DNA of 64,000 nucleotides from Massilia sp. erpn (lineage in GTDB: Bacteria > Pseudomonadota > Gammaproteobacteria > Burkholderiales > Burkholderiaceae_D). Below the pieces are notes generated by a model that saw only the letters and a list, made by a program, of their open reading frames with translations, ran no database searches and was not told the DNA's origin. This document shows, in pieces, positions 27,752-36,373 of the stretch (the stretch's first letter is position 1; every line of letters starts with the position of its first letter). The stretch lies in NCBI RefSeq assembly GCF_024400215.1, contig NZ_CP053748.1, positions 2,914,001 to 2,978,000 on the forward strand. Reading direction: 5' to 3'. The position numbers were made by a program, and so were the translations under genes.

Positions 27752-28876
27752 TTAGAAGCTGGCGATGGCTGCCGGCTGGCCGTTCTTGAAGGTGTAGATG
27801 GTGACGGGCGACTGCTTCATATCGCCCTTGCCGTCGAAGGCATAGGTGCCGGTCACGCCTTTGTAGCTGCTGGCCGAGATATCGGCGCCGACCTTGGCCG
27901 GATCGACCGAATTGGTTTTCTGCATCGAGGCGGCATACATCTGCACCGCGTCATAGTAGGCGGCAGCGTAGACGTCGGGATCGGCGTTGAAGCGTTTCTT
28001 GAACTTGGCCTTGAAGGCGGGGCCGGCGGCGGCTTTTTCCAGCAGGGCGCCGCCCTGTACGCACAGCACATTGTCGCCGACGGCGGGGCCGCCCAGCTTG
28101 CCCATTTCCGGGGTGCAGATGGTGTCGCCGCCCAGCAGCTTGGCGTTGATGCCCAACTGCTTCATCTGGCGCGCCATCGGCGCGCCTTGCGGCGCGTAGC
28201 CGCCAAAGAAGATGGCGTCCACTTTCTTGGTTTTCAGCTTGGTCAGGATGGCGGTGAAGTCGAAGGATTTGTCCGTGGTGAATTCGTGGCCGGCCACCGC
28301 CAGGCCGGACTGACGCGCCTGCTTCTTGAACTCCTCGGCCAGGCCCTGGCCGAAGGCGGTGCGGTCGTCGATCACGGCCACGGTTTTCAGTTTCAGCTCA
28401 TTGGCCGTGTACAGGGCCATCTTGGCGCCCAGCTGGGTGTCGCTGGCGTTGACGCGGAACAGGTTCCTGTAGCCCTGCTGGGTGACCTTGGGATTGGTGG
28501 CGACGGTGGAGACCACCATGCCGGCATCGTTGTAGACGCGCGAAGCGGGCATGGCAACACCCGAATTATATGGGCCGACAACGAACTTCACGCCATTGTC
28601 GGCCAGTTTCTGGGCCACGGTGACGCCGGCCTTCGGGTCGCCCTGATCGTCCTCGGAGAGCAGTTCGAATTTGAGCTTCTTGCCCGCCACCGTGATGGGC
28701 TTGGCGTTCAATTCCTCGACTGCCAGGCGCGCGCCGTTTTCATTGTCCTTGCCGGAGAAGGCCTGTGGGCCGGACAGGGGGCCGGTGTGGCCGATTTTGA
28801 CCAGCATTTCCTGCGCGCTGGCGCCAGCGGCAAGGCCCAGCAGCGCGAGCGCGCCCACGGTGTGCTTCAAATTCAT
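27752..28876 (-). CDS. livK: Branched-chain amino acid ABC transporter substrate-binding protein
   Basis: This 374-residue periplasmic binding protein of the Leu/Ile/Val (LivJ/LivK) family has a signal peptide ending ASAQ near residue 22. The mature part opens VKIGHTGPLSGPQAFSGKDNENGA, followed by GVKFVVGPYNSGVAMPAS and NLFRVNASDTQLG, typical of type 1 periplasmic binding folds. It captures branched-chain amino acids or a related ligand. No livHMGF genes are adjacent, so it is an orphan binding protein here. The ATG at 28876 follows GGAGA; the frame is open further upstream but lacks a signal there. Confidence 0.92.
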   Translation of the reverse strand: MNLKHTVGALALLGLAAGASAQEMLVKIGHTGPLSGPQAFSGKDNENGARLAVEELNAKPITVAGKKLKFELLSEDDQGDPKAGVTVAQKLADNGVKFVVGPYNSGVAMPASRVYNDAGMVVSTVATNPKVTQQGYRNLFRVNASDTQLGAKMALYTANELKLKTVAVIDDRTAFGQGLAEEFKKQARQSGLAVAGHEFTTDKSFDFTAILTKLKTKKVDAIFFGGYAPQGAPMARQMKQLGINAKLLGGDTICTPEMGKLGGPAVGDNVLCVQGGALLEKAAAGPAFKAKFKKRFNADPDVYAAAYYDAVQMYAASMQKTNSVDPAKVGADISASSYKGVTGTYAFDGKGDMKQSPVTIYTFKNGQPAAIASF

Positions 28877-29030
28877 TGGGTCTCCTTCTGATTGGTTTGC
28901 TTGCGCTGAATTATCCACGATCCAGGCGCGAGGGCAAGCAAAATGCAAGGAGCGTCGGGTTGTCCTGTACTGGCCCGGATTCGGCGTCACCAGGATGCGC
29001 TACGCAGCCCGGAGGCGATCAGGGGATGGT

Positions 29031-30947
29031 TCAGGTACCGGCTCCCGGGGTGTTGCCCGGATGGGTGCCTGGTGCCTCGCCGCTTTCGATGGGCGTGACG
29101 GCTTTCACGCGTGTTACCGGCCGCACGGGTGGCACGGCGTCCGGCCTGACCGCCGGTGTGGCGCCCGGACGGCCGGCAGCGGCGCCCGGCGTGTCGTTTA
29201 GCCGGTAGGCCGCGACGGCGGCGGCAGTGGCCGGGTCGTTGGCGATGTCGCGGGCGGAGCGCTGCGCGCTGAGTGCCGGCGGTACGTTTGCGGTTTCCGT
29301 GGCAGCGGGTGGCGCGGCAGCGGGCGTGTTTGCCGTTGTCGCCGCCGTTGTCGCCGCTGTTATGCCGGCTGGCGGTGCAGCAGTGACTTCGGCAGTGGCG
29401 GACGGCTGAGTGCTTGCCAGCGAGGCTTGGGCGCGCACGGCCGCTTCTGCGGCGGCATCGGCATTGGCTGCATTGCGGGCGATGATCTGCGCGTCGGCAG
29501 CGCCACCGGCGGCGGCTTGACGATTCGGGTTGGCGGCAAGAGCGCTTTGGCTGCGCGCGGCGCTGGCTGCCGCCTGTTCCAGGATATGGGCCTGGGTTTG
29601 GCGGGCCAGGCCGGCGCGCCGGATTGCCGTTTCGTCGTCGGTCTCGGACTGGGCGCGCAGACGCTCAAGCATTGCCTGCGCATCCTGCTGGCGCTGCACG
29701 GCGGTGCCGGCGTCGCGCCGGGATTGTTGCTGCTGGTCGCGCTGCAGCGACTGGCGGGCCAGGTCCTGCGTCTCGCGCAGTTGCTGTTGCTGGACCGTGC
29801 GGGTAGCTGCGGCCTGCTGTTGTTCCGCCGATTGGCCGGCCGCCTGCCGCTGCGCGCGTTCCAGATTGAGCTGTTCCTGGGTGATCGCCTGGGCAGCGGC
29901 GCGGCGCTCAGCCGCCAGACGATCCGCCAAGGCTGTGGCGGCCGCATCTTCCTCGCGCGTGCTGCTTAGTTGGCGTACCGCGGCAGCCTGCGCTTCGGCT
30001 GCTCGGGTTTGCTGGGTTGCATCAAGCTGGCGGTTCTGCAGCTCGGTATTGGCGACTTCGCGCGCAAAGGCCAGGCGGTTCGCCGCCTGCCGCGCTTCCT
30101 GCGTGAGGGCGGCGGGATTGGCGGCGTTTGCGGCAACCCGCGCTGTTTCCAGTCGTTGCGCTTCCTGCTGAGCGTTGCTTGATTGCGCGGTATTGTTGTT
30201 CGCATTGGCTTGTGCCACTGTTTCCTGGCGCCCGATTGCCTGCTGAACCGCGCTTGACTGCGCTGCGGCGTTGCTTTGTGCTGCAGCTTGCGCCTCGGCT
30301 TGCAGTGCTGCCTCTTGCTCCGCGCGGGCCGCCAGCAGCGGGGCGGCAGTCTCCACTCCGGCCGTGGCAGCGGTGACGCCGGGTGTGGCGGCGGGTGTGC
30401 CGAAGGCGCCTGCATTGCGGCTGGTGTCGAGCGGTGAGTTTTGCGCTATGGCGGCGGGATTGAGATTGGCCCCAATCTGGTCCAACTGCTGCGCGGCGGA
30501 AGCCAGTTGCGCCAGCACGCCGGCACGGTCAGTCTCAAAGGCGGCGCGCAGGCGTGGACTATCGATACCCAGCGTGTCCAGCTCTTCGTTCAGTTGCGAG
30601 GGCTGCGTGGCAAAGCCCAGCTGCGCCAGCTGGGGCGGCAGTGTAATCGGCGCATTGCCTTGTGCTGCATTCATGCCTTGCAGGCCTTCATACGCTTGTG
30701 CCAGCGCGAAGGCGGTATCGTTCAGTGCACTTAGATCGAGCGTGCTGCTTGCACCGGCACTCTGTTGCAGTTCGCTTAAACGCTTCTGCGACAGCGCCAC
30801 CAGCGACAGGTAATGCCCGAGCGGCGACAGCTCGGCATTGGCTGGGGCAGGCGTGGGAAGCGTGGAGGCATTGGCCGCCTGCAGGGGATTCAGGTCGGGC
30901 GCGCGGTACACCGCGCCTGTCTCGGCAACTGGGGGAATGGAAAGCAT
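29031..30947 (-). CDS. Ala/Gln-rich coiled-coil protein of unknown function
   Basis: The product is about 638 residues from the ATG at 30947, which has an AGGTG site. A start at 31002 would add 18 residues containing a short hydrophobic stretch. The protein is over one third Ala, with long Gln/Arg/Glu-rich helices (about residues 200-480) likely to form coiled coils. An N-terminal Leu-rich region (100-190) precedes them, and the last 130 residues are Ala/Thr/Pro-rich. No catalytic motif is visible. It is divergent from the YqjD-like gene, with about 180 bp between. Despite the low complexity the frame is uninterrupted, and the 5' part has normal protein character. Confidence 0.7.
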   Translation of the reverse strand: MLSIPPVAETGAVYRAPDLNPLQAANASTLPTPAPANAELSPLGHYLSLVALSQKRLSELQQSAGASSTLDLSALNDTAFALAQAYEGLQGMNAAQGNAPITLPPQLAQLGFATQPSQLNEELDTLGIDSPRLRAAFETDRAGVLAQLASAAQQLDQIGANLNPAAIAQNSPLDTSRNAGAFGTPAATPGVTAATAGVETAAPLLAARAEQEAALQAEAQAAAQSNAAAQSSAVQQAIGRQETVAQANANNNTAQSSNAQQEAQRLETARVAANAANPAALTQEARQAANRLAFAREVANTELQNRQLDATQQTRAAEAQAAAVRQLSSTREEDAAATALADRLAAERRAAAQAITQEQLNLERAQRQAAGQSAEQQQAAATRTVQQQQLRETQDLARQSLQRDQQQQSRRDAGTAVQRQQDAQAMLERLRAQSETDDETAIRRAGLARQTQAHILEQAAASAARSQSALAANPNRQAAAGGAADAQIIARNAANADAAAEAAVRAQASLASTQPSATAEVTAAPPAGITAATTAATTANTPAAAPPAATETANVPPALSAQRSARDIANDPATAAAVAAYRLNDTPGAAAGRPGATPAVRPDAVPPVRPVTRVKAVTPIESGEAPGTHPGNTPGAGT

Positions 30948-31125
30948 GAGCGCACCTGCTTGGGCAAGAAAAACCAGCATGCCAGATTTGGCGTTCGCCA
31001 TATGTGGGCTGGCTAACAGATGGCGGCGATCTGCATGTTTGGTTAGCTGCCGCACGGTGGGCGCGGCAGCGCAGGCATATTGTTGATCCCGGCTATTCCA
31101 ATGACCATTACGCGAGGACTCCACC

Positions 31126-31497
31126 ATGGACAGCAATATCGAGAATCAAAGTGAGAAGCAGGCCGCCAATATCGCCAATGCGACCAGCAATACCCGCAAT
31201 GAACTGCACAGCGTCATCGACAAGGTGGCCGACAAGGTGCCGGCCGCCACCGACCGCCTTAGTGCCGGCGCCCACAGTAGCGTGGACAAGGTGGCCGACA
31301 AGGTCGGCTCGCTGTCCGAAAGGCTGAGCAGCAAGGGCGAGCAGCTGAGCACAAGCTATAAGCGCCTGGCCGATTCGAGCCAGCGCATGGCGGAAACGGG
31401 CCGTGGCTATGTGCGCAAAAGCCCGGCCATATCCGTGCTGGTGGCCATGGCGGCCGGCTATGCCGTGTCGAAGCTGATCGGCTCACGCAAGCATTGA
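31126..31497 (+). CDS. YqjD/ElaB-like (DUF883) membrane-anchored protein
   Basis: This 123-residue protein is mostly amphipathic helix. It carries a tandem VIDKVADKV / SVDKVADKV pair (residues 30-62), then a YVRKSPAISVLVAMAAGYAVSKLIG tail segment forming a C-terminal membrane anchor. The layout matches DUF883 proteins such as YqjD and ElaB, which tether ribosomes to the inner membrane in stationary phase in E. coli. GAGGA lies 8 nt before the ATG. Confidence 0.8.
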   Translation: MDSNIENQSEKQAANIANATSNTRNELHSVIDKVADKVPAATDRLSAGAHSSVDKVADKVGSLSERLSSKGEQLSTSYKRLADSSQRMAETGRGYVRKSPAISVLVAMAAGYAVSKLIGSRKH

Positions 31498-31628
31498 AGA
31501 CGGCCGCTGGCCGGGAGTATATCGTTTTCGGGACGGTTCGCCTCAGCGGGGCGGCTGTCCGTTCCCCCATGGTGGGCCGGGATGGTGCTATGCTCTGGAC
31601 TGATGAGCCATAAGCCCAAAGCGCCTGC

Positions 31629-33305
31629 ATGGATGTCTATGCCCCTCAAACGTGGTTGCCGCATGAACGGCCGATGCTGCCGGGTTCCCCGTCCACGCCC
31701 CATCATTCGGCGAGGCGGCGGCTGGCCTATCTGCTGGTCGGCTTCATCGTCGCGCTGACGGGCGGCCTGGGCAACGCGCTGGTGACCGTCAACTTGCCTT
31801 ATCTGCAAGGCGCGCTGGGCGTCTATCCCTTCGAGATTCAGTGGCTGCCGGCCGTCTATGTGATGGCGAATGTGTCCATGAATCTGCTGCTGGTGAAGTT
31901 CCGCCAGCAGTATGGCCTGCGCCTGTTCACCGAATTATTCCTGCTGCTGTACGCGATTGCCACGCTGGCCCACCTGTTCGTGCACGGCCTGGCCTCGGCC
32001 ATCGCGGTGCGCGCGGCGCACGGCATGTCCGGCGCGGCGCTGACGGTGCTGGGCCTTTACTATGTGCTGCAAGCCTTCCCCAAGGAGCACCGGCTGAAGG
32101 GCGTGGTGATCGGTGTCGGCTTTGCGCAACTGGCCTTGCCGCTGGCACGCCTGTTTTCCACCGATCTGCTGGAGATTGCTGAATGGCGCGGCCTGTACTT
32201 CTTTGAACTGGGCATGGCCTTGCTGTCGCTGGGCTGCGTGCTCTTGCTGAAACTGCCGCCGGGCGACCGCGTCAAGGCTTTCGAGAAGCTGGACTTCCTG
32301 ACCTTCGCGCTGTTTGCGCCGGGCGTGGCCCTGCTGTGCGCCGTGCTGGCGCTGGGCCGCACGATCTGGTGGCTGGAGGCGCCCTGGCTGGGGTATTGTC
32401 TGGCCGCGTCCATCGTGCTGGTGAGCGGCGCCCTGCTGGTGGAGCACAATCGCGCGCGGCCGTTGCTGAATACGCGCTGGCTGGCCACGTCCACCATTGC
32501 GCGCCTGGCGTTGGCCGTGGTGCTGATCCGCATCGTGCAGTCCGAAGCCAGCGGCACGGTGGGCTTCCTGCAGGCGCTGGGCCTGAACAACGATCAGATG
32601 CAGGTGCTGTGGCTGGTGACGCTGGGGGCCAGTGTGCTGGGCATGCTGTGCAGCGCGCTGACGATCACGCCGGCGCGCATTCCCGCCTCGATGGTGGCGG
32701 CGCTGGCGATGATGGCCGTAGGCGCGCTGATGGACGCCCACGCCAGCAATCTGACGCGGCCGGCGCAAATGTATGTGAGCCAGTTCCTGCTGGCCTTCAG
32801 CGGCGTCTTCATACTGGGGCCGGTCTTCATTTCCGGCTTCGGCGCAGTGATCGCCGAGCCGCGCAACCTGATCAGTTTTTCGCTGATGTTTTCCATGACC
32901 CAGAATCTGGGTGGCCTGCTGGGATCGGCCATGGTTGGCACTTTCCAGGTAGTGCGCGAGAAATACCATTCAAGCCAGCTGGTCGAACATCTGACCCTGC
33001 TCGATCCGCAAGTGGCGGCGCGCATCCAGTCCGGCAGCGCTGCGCTGGGTGGCGCGCTGGCCGATCCTGGCCTGCGTGGCGCGCAAGGCGTGGCCTCGCT
33101 GGGTGCGGCCGCCACGCGCGAGGCGAATATCCTGGCGTATAACGATGTCTTCCTGATGATCGCGTTGGTGGCCATCGGCACCATCGCCTGGATGCTGTTG
33201 CACCACTTCTGGAATCTTTGCACCGCAAGCAAGGCCCGCCCCATGGCGCAGAATGCGCAGGCCGGCATGGCCCAAGTCTCACTCAATAACTCGGGATCGC
33301 AATGA
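31629..33305 (+). CDS. MFS drug exporter, DHA2 (EmrB-like)
   Basis: This 558-residue inner-membrane transporter has about 14 hydrophobic helices after a 30-residue polar N-terminus. Family stretches include LPYLQGALGVYPFEIQWLPAVYV and HGMSGAALTVLGLYY. A periplasmic loop lies near 435-495. It would act with the following membrane-fusion and outer-membrane proteins to expel drugs or toxic organics across both membranes. Its stop overlaps the next start as ATGA. A TATGCT -10-like sequence lies near 31589. Confidence 0.9.
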   Translation: MDVYAPQTWLPHERPMLPGSPSTPHHSARRRLAYLLVGFIVALTGGLGNALVTVNLPYLQGALGVYPFEIQWLPAVYVMANVSMNLLLVKFRQQYGLRLFTELFLLLYAIATLAHLFVHGLASAIAVRAAHGMSGAALTVLGLYYVLQAFPKEHRLKGVVIGVGFAQLALPLARLFSTDLLEIAEWRGLYFFELGMALLSLGCVLLLKLPPGDRVKAFEKLDFLTFALFAPGVALLCAVLALGRTIWWLEAPWLGYCLAASIVLVSGALLVEHNRARPLLNTRWLATSTIARLALAVVLIRIVQSEASGTVGFLQALGLNNDQMQVLWLVTLGASVLGMLCSALTITPARIPASMVAALAMMAVGALMDAHASNLTRPAQMYVSQFLLAFSGVFILGPVFISGFGAVIAEPRNLISFSLMFSMTQNLGGLLGSAMVGTFQVVREKYHSSQLVEHLTLLDPQVAARIQSGSAALGGALADPGLRGAQGVASLGAAATREANILAYNDVFLMIALVAIGTIAWMLLHHFWNLCTASKARPMAQNAQAGMAQVSLNNSGSQ

Positions 33306-34489
33306 GTACACCGACCACACCGACCACGCCAGAGAACAAGGACAGCACCATTCCCGCGCCCGCAGCGGCCCCTATGCCTGAACAGCCGGATCGCCGCCAT
33401 CAGTGGTATTCGGCGGCGGGCTTTGGAATGGTGGCGCTGATCGGCGTGCTGGTGGTGCTGTATGCGTGGCGGCTGCCGCCGTTCACCAGTCCCATCGTCT
33501 CCACCGAAAATGCGCTGGTGCGCGGCCAGGTCACGCTGATCGGCACTCAGCTGCCGGGTTATGTGGTGGAGGTGAAGGTACAGGATTTCCAGCATGTGAA
33601 GGCGGGCGATCTGCTGGCGCGCATCGATTCGCGCATCTACGAGCAGCGCTTCGAGCAGGCGCAGGCGCAATTGGCGGCGCAGCAGGCGGCACTGGCAAAC
33701 TGGGAACAGTCGCACCGCAGCGCCCAGGCCAGCATCGCGCTGAACCAGGCGGCGCTGGCCAATGCCGAGGCGCAGGCGGCGCGTTCGAAAGCCGATCTGG
33801 GACGCGTGGACCAGCTGGTGGCCGACGGTTCGCTCTCGGTGCGCGAGCAGGATTCGCAGAAGGCGGTGCGGGCGCAGACCGTGGCCGCCGTGTCGCAGGC
33901 GCGCGCCAGCCTGGAAATCTCCAAACAGCAGGCGCAGTCCGTCACAGTGAACAAGGCTGCGCTGGAGGCGGCTGTCGCCAACGCGCAGGCGGCGCTGAAG
34001 GCGGCCAGGGTGGATCTGGACAATACCCGCATCACCGCACCGGCCGACGGGCAGCTGGGGCAGGTCACGGTGCGCCAGGGGGCCTACGTGAATGCGGGGA
34101 CGCAGCTGATGGGCCTCGTGCCGCAGCATATGTGGGTGATCGCCAATCTCAAAGAAACCCAGATGAGCAATGTGCAGGTGGGGCAGGGTGCCACCTTCAA
34201 GGTCGATGCGCTGGACGGCGCCACCTTGACCGGGCAGGTCGAACGCATTTCGCCCGCCACCGGTTCGGAATTCAGCGTGCTGCCGGCCGATAACGCTACC
34301 GGCAATTATGTGAAGATCGCGCAGCGCATTCCGGTGCGCATCCGCATCGACCCGGGCCAGAAGCTGGCGGCGCGCCTGCGGCCGGGCATGTCGGTGATTG
34401 TCAGCATCGACACCTCGGCGGTGCTGAACGATGTGGACAGCAATCCACCGCCGGCGCCGCGCGGCAAGGCGCAGGGAGCGCGGCCATGA
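33302..34489 (+). CDS. HlyD/EmrA-family membrane fusion protein
   Basis: This 395-residue periplasmic adaptor has a single N-terminal membrane helix (about 38-60), a biotinyl-lipoyl-like half (VTLIGTQLPGYVVEVKVQDFQHVKAGDLLARID), a long Ala/Gln-rich coiled-coil hairpin (about 115-245), and then the second lipoyl half and beta-barrel. It links the MFS pump to the outer-membrane channel. It overlaps both neighbours by 4 nt. Confidence 0.93.
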   Translation: MSTPTTPTTPENKDSTIPAPAAAPMPEQPDRRHQWYSAAGFGMVALIGVLVVLYAWRLPPFTSPIVSTENALVRGQVTLIGTQLPGYVVEVKVQDFQHVKAGDLLARIDSRIYEQRFEQAQAQLAAQQAALANWEQSHRSAQASIALNQAALANAEAQAARSKADLGRVDQLVADGSLSVREQDSQKAVRAQTVAAVSQARASLEISKQQAQSVTVNKAALEAAVANAQAALKAARVDLDNTRITAPADGQLGQVTVRQGAYVNAGTQLMGLVPQHMWVIANLKETQMSNVQVGQGATFKVDALDGATLTGQVERISPATGSEFSVLPADNATGNYVKIAQRIPVRIRIDPGQKLAARLRPGMSVIVSIDTSAVLNDVDSNPPPAPRGKAQGARP

Positions 34490-35895
34490 GGTCTGGGCGA
34501 GGGGCGTCGCCGGCTGCGATGCTGGCATGGGCCTTCCTGCTGGGCGGTTGCGCTGCAAAGGTCGACGCACCGCCCGCGCCGACGCTGGAAATGCCCGCGC
34601 AGTGGCGCATGAGTATCGGCCCCGCAGGCCAGGGCCTGGCGGTGGAGCGCCAGTGGTGGCAGGCGTTTGACGATGCCGCGCTGACGGCCCTGGTGGCGCA
34701 GGCGCTGGAACGCAACGGCGACCTGCGCATCGCCCAGGCGCGCGTGACCGACTACCGCGCCCGGCTGGCCGCCGCCGGCGCGGCGCAGCAGCCCACGCTG
34801 AGCGCCAGCGCCGGGCCGGGGCGGGCACGCGCGCTGGCGCCGAATGGCTTGCCGCGCGTGGGCAATGTGTTTCAGGCCGAGGTGCAGGCGGCGTATGAGA
34901 TCGATGTCTGGGGCCGTCTTTCCAGCCTGACGCAAGCCGCTGCCGCCTCCTACCGCGCCGAACAGGCCAGCGCCGATGCGGCCGCGTTGTCCATTGCCGC
35001 CAGCGTTGCCAGCGGCTACCTGAATCTGCGCGGCCTGGACGCGCAACTGGAACTGGCCGAGGCCACGCTCAAGCTGCGCGCAACCTCGCGCGACCTGGCG
35101 CAGCGCCAGTTTGAAGTGGGTTACAGCTCGCGCCTGGAATGGCTGCAGGCGCAGGCCGAATACCAGGCCGCGGCCGAACAGATACCGCAATTGCAGCGCC
35201 AGATCTTCGAGCAGGAGAATGCCTTGTCCCTGCTGGCGGGCGGCAATCCGGGACCGGTCCCGCGCGGTAAACCCCTGGCCGAGCTGGCGCCGCCGCCTGT
35301 GCCGGCAGGGTTGCCATCGGAACTGCTGCGGCGCCGCCCCGATATCGCGCGCGCCGAGCAGAATGTGGCGGCCTCCAACGCCGCGCTGGCCGCCACGCGC
35401 GACCAGCTGCTGCCGTCTTTCCGCCTGACGGCGGCGGGCGGCATCCAGTCCAGCGATTTCAGCGACTTCCTGCATTCACCCGTCAAGCTGTGGCGCCTGG
35501 CCGCTGGCGTGAGCGCGCCGCTGTTTGATGGCGGCCGGGTGCAGGCCCAGACCGATTCGGCCGCTGCCCAACGCGACCAGGCCATTTACGCGTATGAAAA
35601 CACGGTGCGCACCGCCCTGGCGGAAACCGAGAACGGCATCGACGCCATCGTCCGTCTGCACGAACAGGCAGTGCAGAACGATGCGCGGCGCGACACTGCG
35701 GCCGAAACCCTGCGCATCGCGCGCAACCGCTACCGCAATGGCTATGCTTCGTATCTGGAGGAGCTGGATGCGCAGCGCACCCTGTATGGCGCCGACGTGC
35801 TGCGCCTGCAATTGAGAACGCGGCTCCTGGCCGCGTCGGTGGACTTGTACCGGGCCATGGGAGGCGGCTGGAGCGCCGCCCCCGTCCAGCCCTGA
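34486..35895 (+). CDS. NodT/OprM-type outer-membrane efflux lipoprotein
   Basis: This 469-residue TolC-superfamily channel has a signal peptide with lipobox LLGGC (Cys22) and two OEP repeats, with EIDVWGRL in the first and a DGGRVQAQTDSAAAQRDQA segment in the second. It forms the trimeric outer-membrane duct for the MFS-HlyD pump encoded just upstream. The ATG overlaps the previous stop. The gene ends 4 bp from the convergent GyrI-like gene of the RND operon. Confidence 0.94.
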   Translation: MRSGRGASPAAMLAWAFLLGGCAAKVDAPPAPTLEMPAQWRMSIGPAGQGLAVERQWWQAFDDAALTALVAQALERNGDLRIAQARVTDYRARLAAAGAAQQPTLSASAGPGRARALAPNGLPRVGNVFQAEVQAAYEIDVWGRLSSLTQAAAASYRAEQASADAAALSIAASVASGYLNLRGLDAQLELAEATLKLRATSRDLAQRQFEVGYSSRLEWLQAQAEYQAAAEQIPQLQRQIFEQENALSLLAGGNPGPVPRGKPLAELAPPPVPAGLPSELLRRRPDIARAEQNVAASNAALAATRDQLLPSFRLTAAGGIQSSDFSDFLHSPVKLWRLAAGVSAPLFDGGRVQAQTDSAAAQRDQAIYAYENTVRTALAETENGIDAIVRLHEQAVQNDARRDTAAETLRIARNRYRNGYASYLEELDAQRTLYGADVLRLQLRTRLLAASVDLYRAMGGGWSAAPVQP

Positions 35896-35899
35896 GGGA

Positions 35900-36361
35900 T
35901 TACTTCACCGGCGCGAACAGATCGCACTCGAACACGCCGCCTTCTTCCTCGACGTATTCGGCGTCATAGCGCTCGAAGCAGGGCGCATGGCGCGGCTCCA
36001 GGCCCATGCCCGGCAGCACCTTGGTGTAAAACTCCTGCCAGACCTTGACGATCTCCTGCGGCTGGCCCCTGAAGCGGGCCACGGCATAGCGGCCGCCCGG
36101 CAGGGTGGCGACGCTGGCCGGGGCCGGCGCCACGTAATCGGCCGCCACCTCCACGCAGGCGTCGTAGCGGCACTGCTCGGGCGGCGTGCTGTGCGGATCG
36201 TCCAGGCCGATGCCATAGGTGACGCGCTTGCCCAGGCCATGCTGCTCGCGCCACGGGTTGAAGATCTTGTCCCAGAAGTCGGCGATGGCCGGGCCGAATG
36301 GGCCGGTATAGCGCTGGTAAGCCACCGTGGTGGGCGGGAAGTCGACAATTTTCACATCCAC
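35900..36361 (-). CDS. GyrI-like/AraC effector-binding domain protein
   Basis: This 153-residue stand-alone ligand-binding domain resembles SbmC/GyrI and the effector domain of AraC/MerR-type regulators. It has KIVDFPPTTVAYQRYTGPFG at the start, GIGLDDPHSTPPEQCRYDACVEV in the middle and FERYDAEYVEEEGGVFECDLFAPV at the end. GTG at 36361 was chosen as start because GGAGA lies 6 nt upstream. It is the last gene of the RND operon (12 bp after the pump gene). It may bind the pump's substrate in the cytoplasm; this is inference. Confidence 0.85.
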   Translation of the reverse strand: MDVKIVDFPPTTVAYQRYTGPFGPAIADFWDKIFNPWREQHGLGKRVTYGIGLDDPHSTPPEQCRYDACVEVAADYVAPAPASVATLPGGRYAVARFRGQPQEIVKVWQEFYTKVLPGMGLEPRHAPCFERYDAEYVEEEGGVFECDLFAPVK

Positions 36362-36373
36362 TTACTATCTCCT

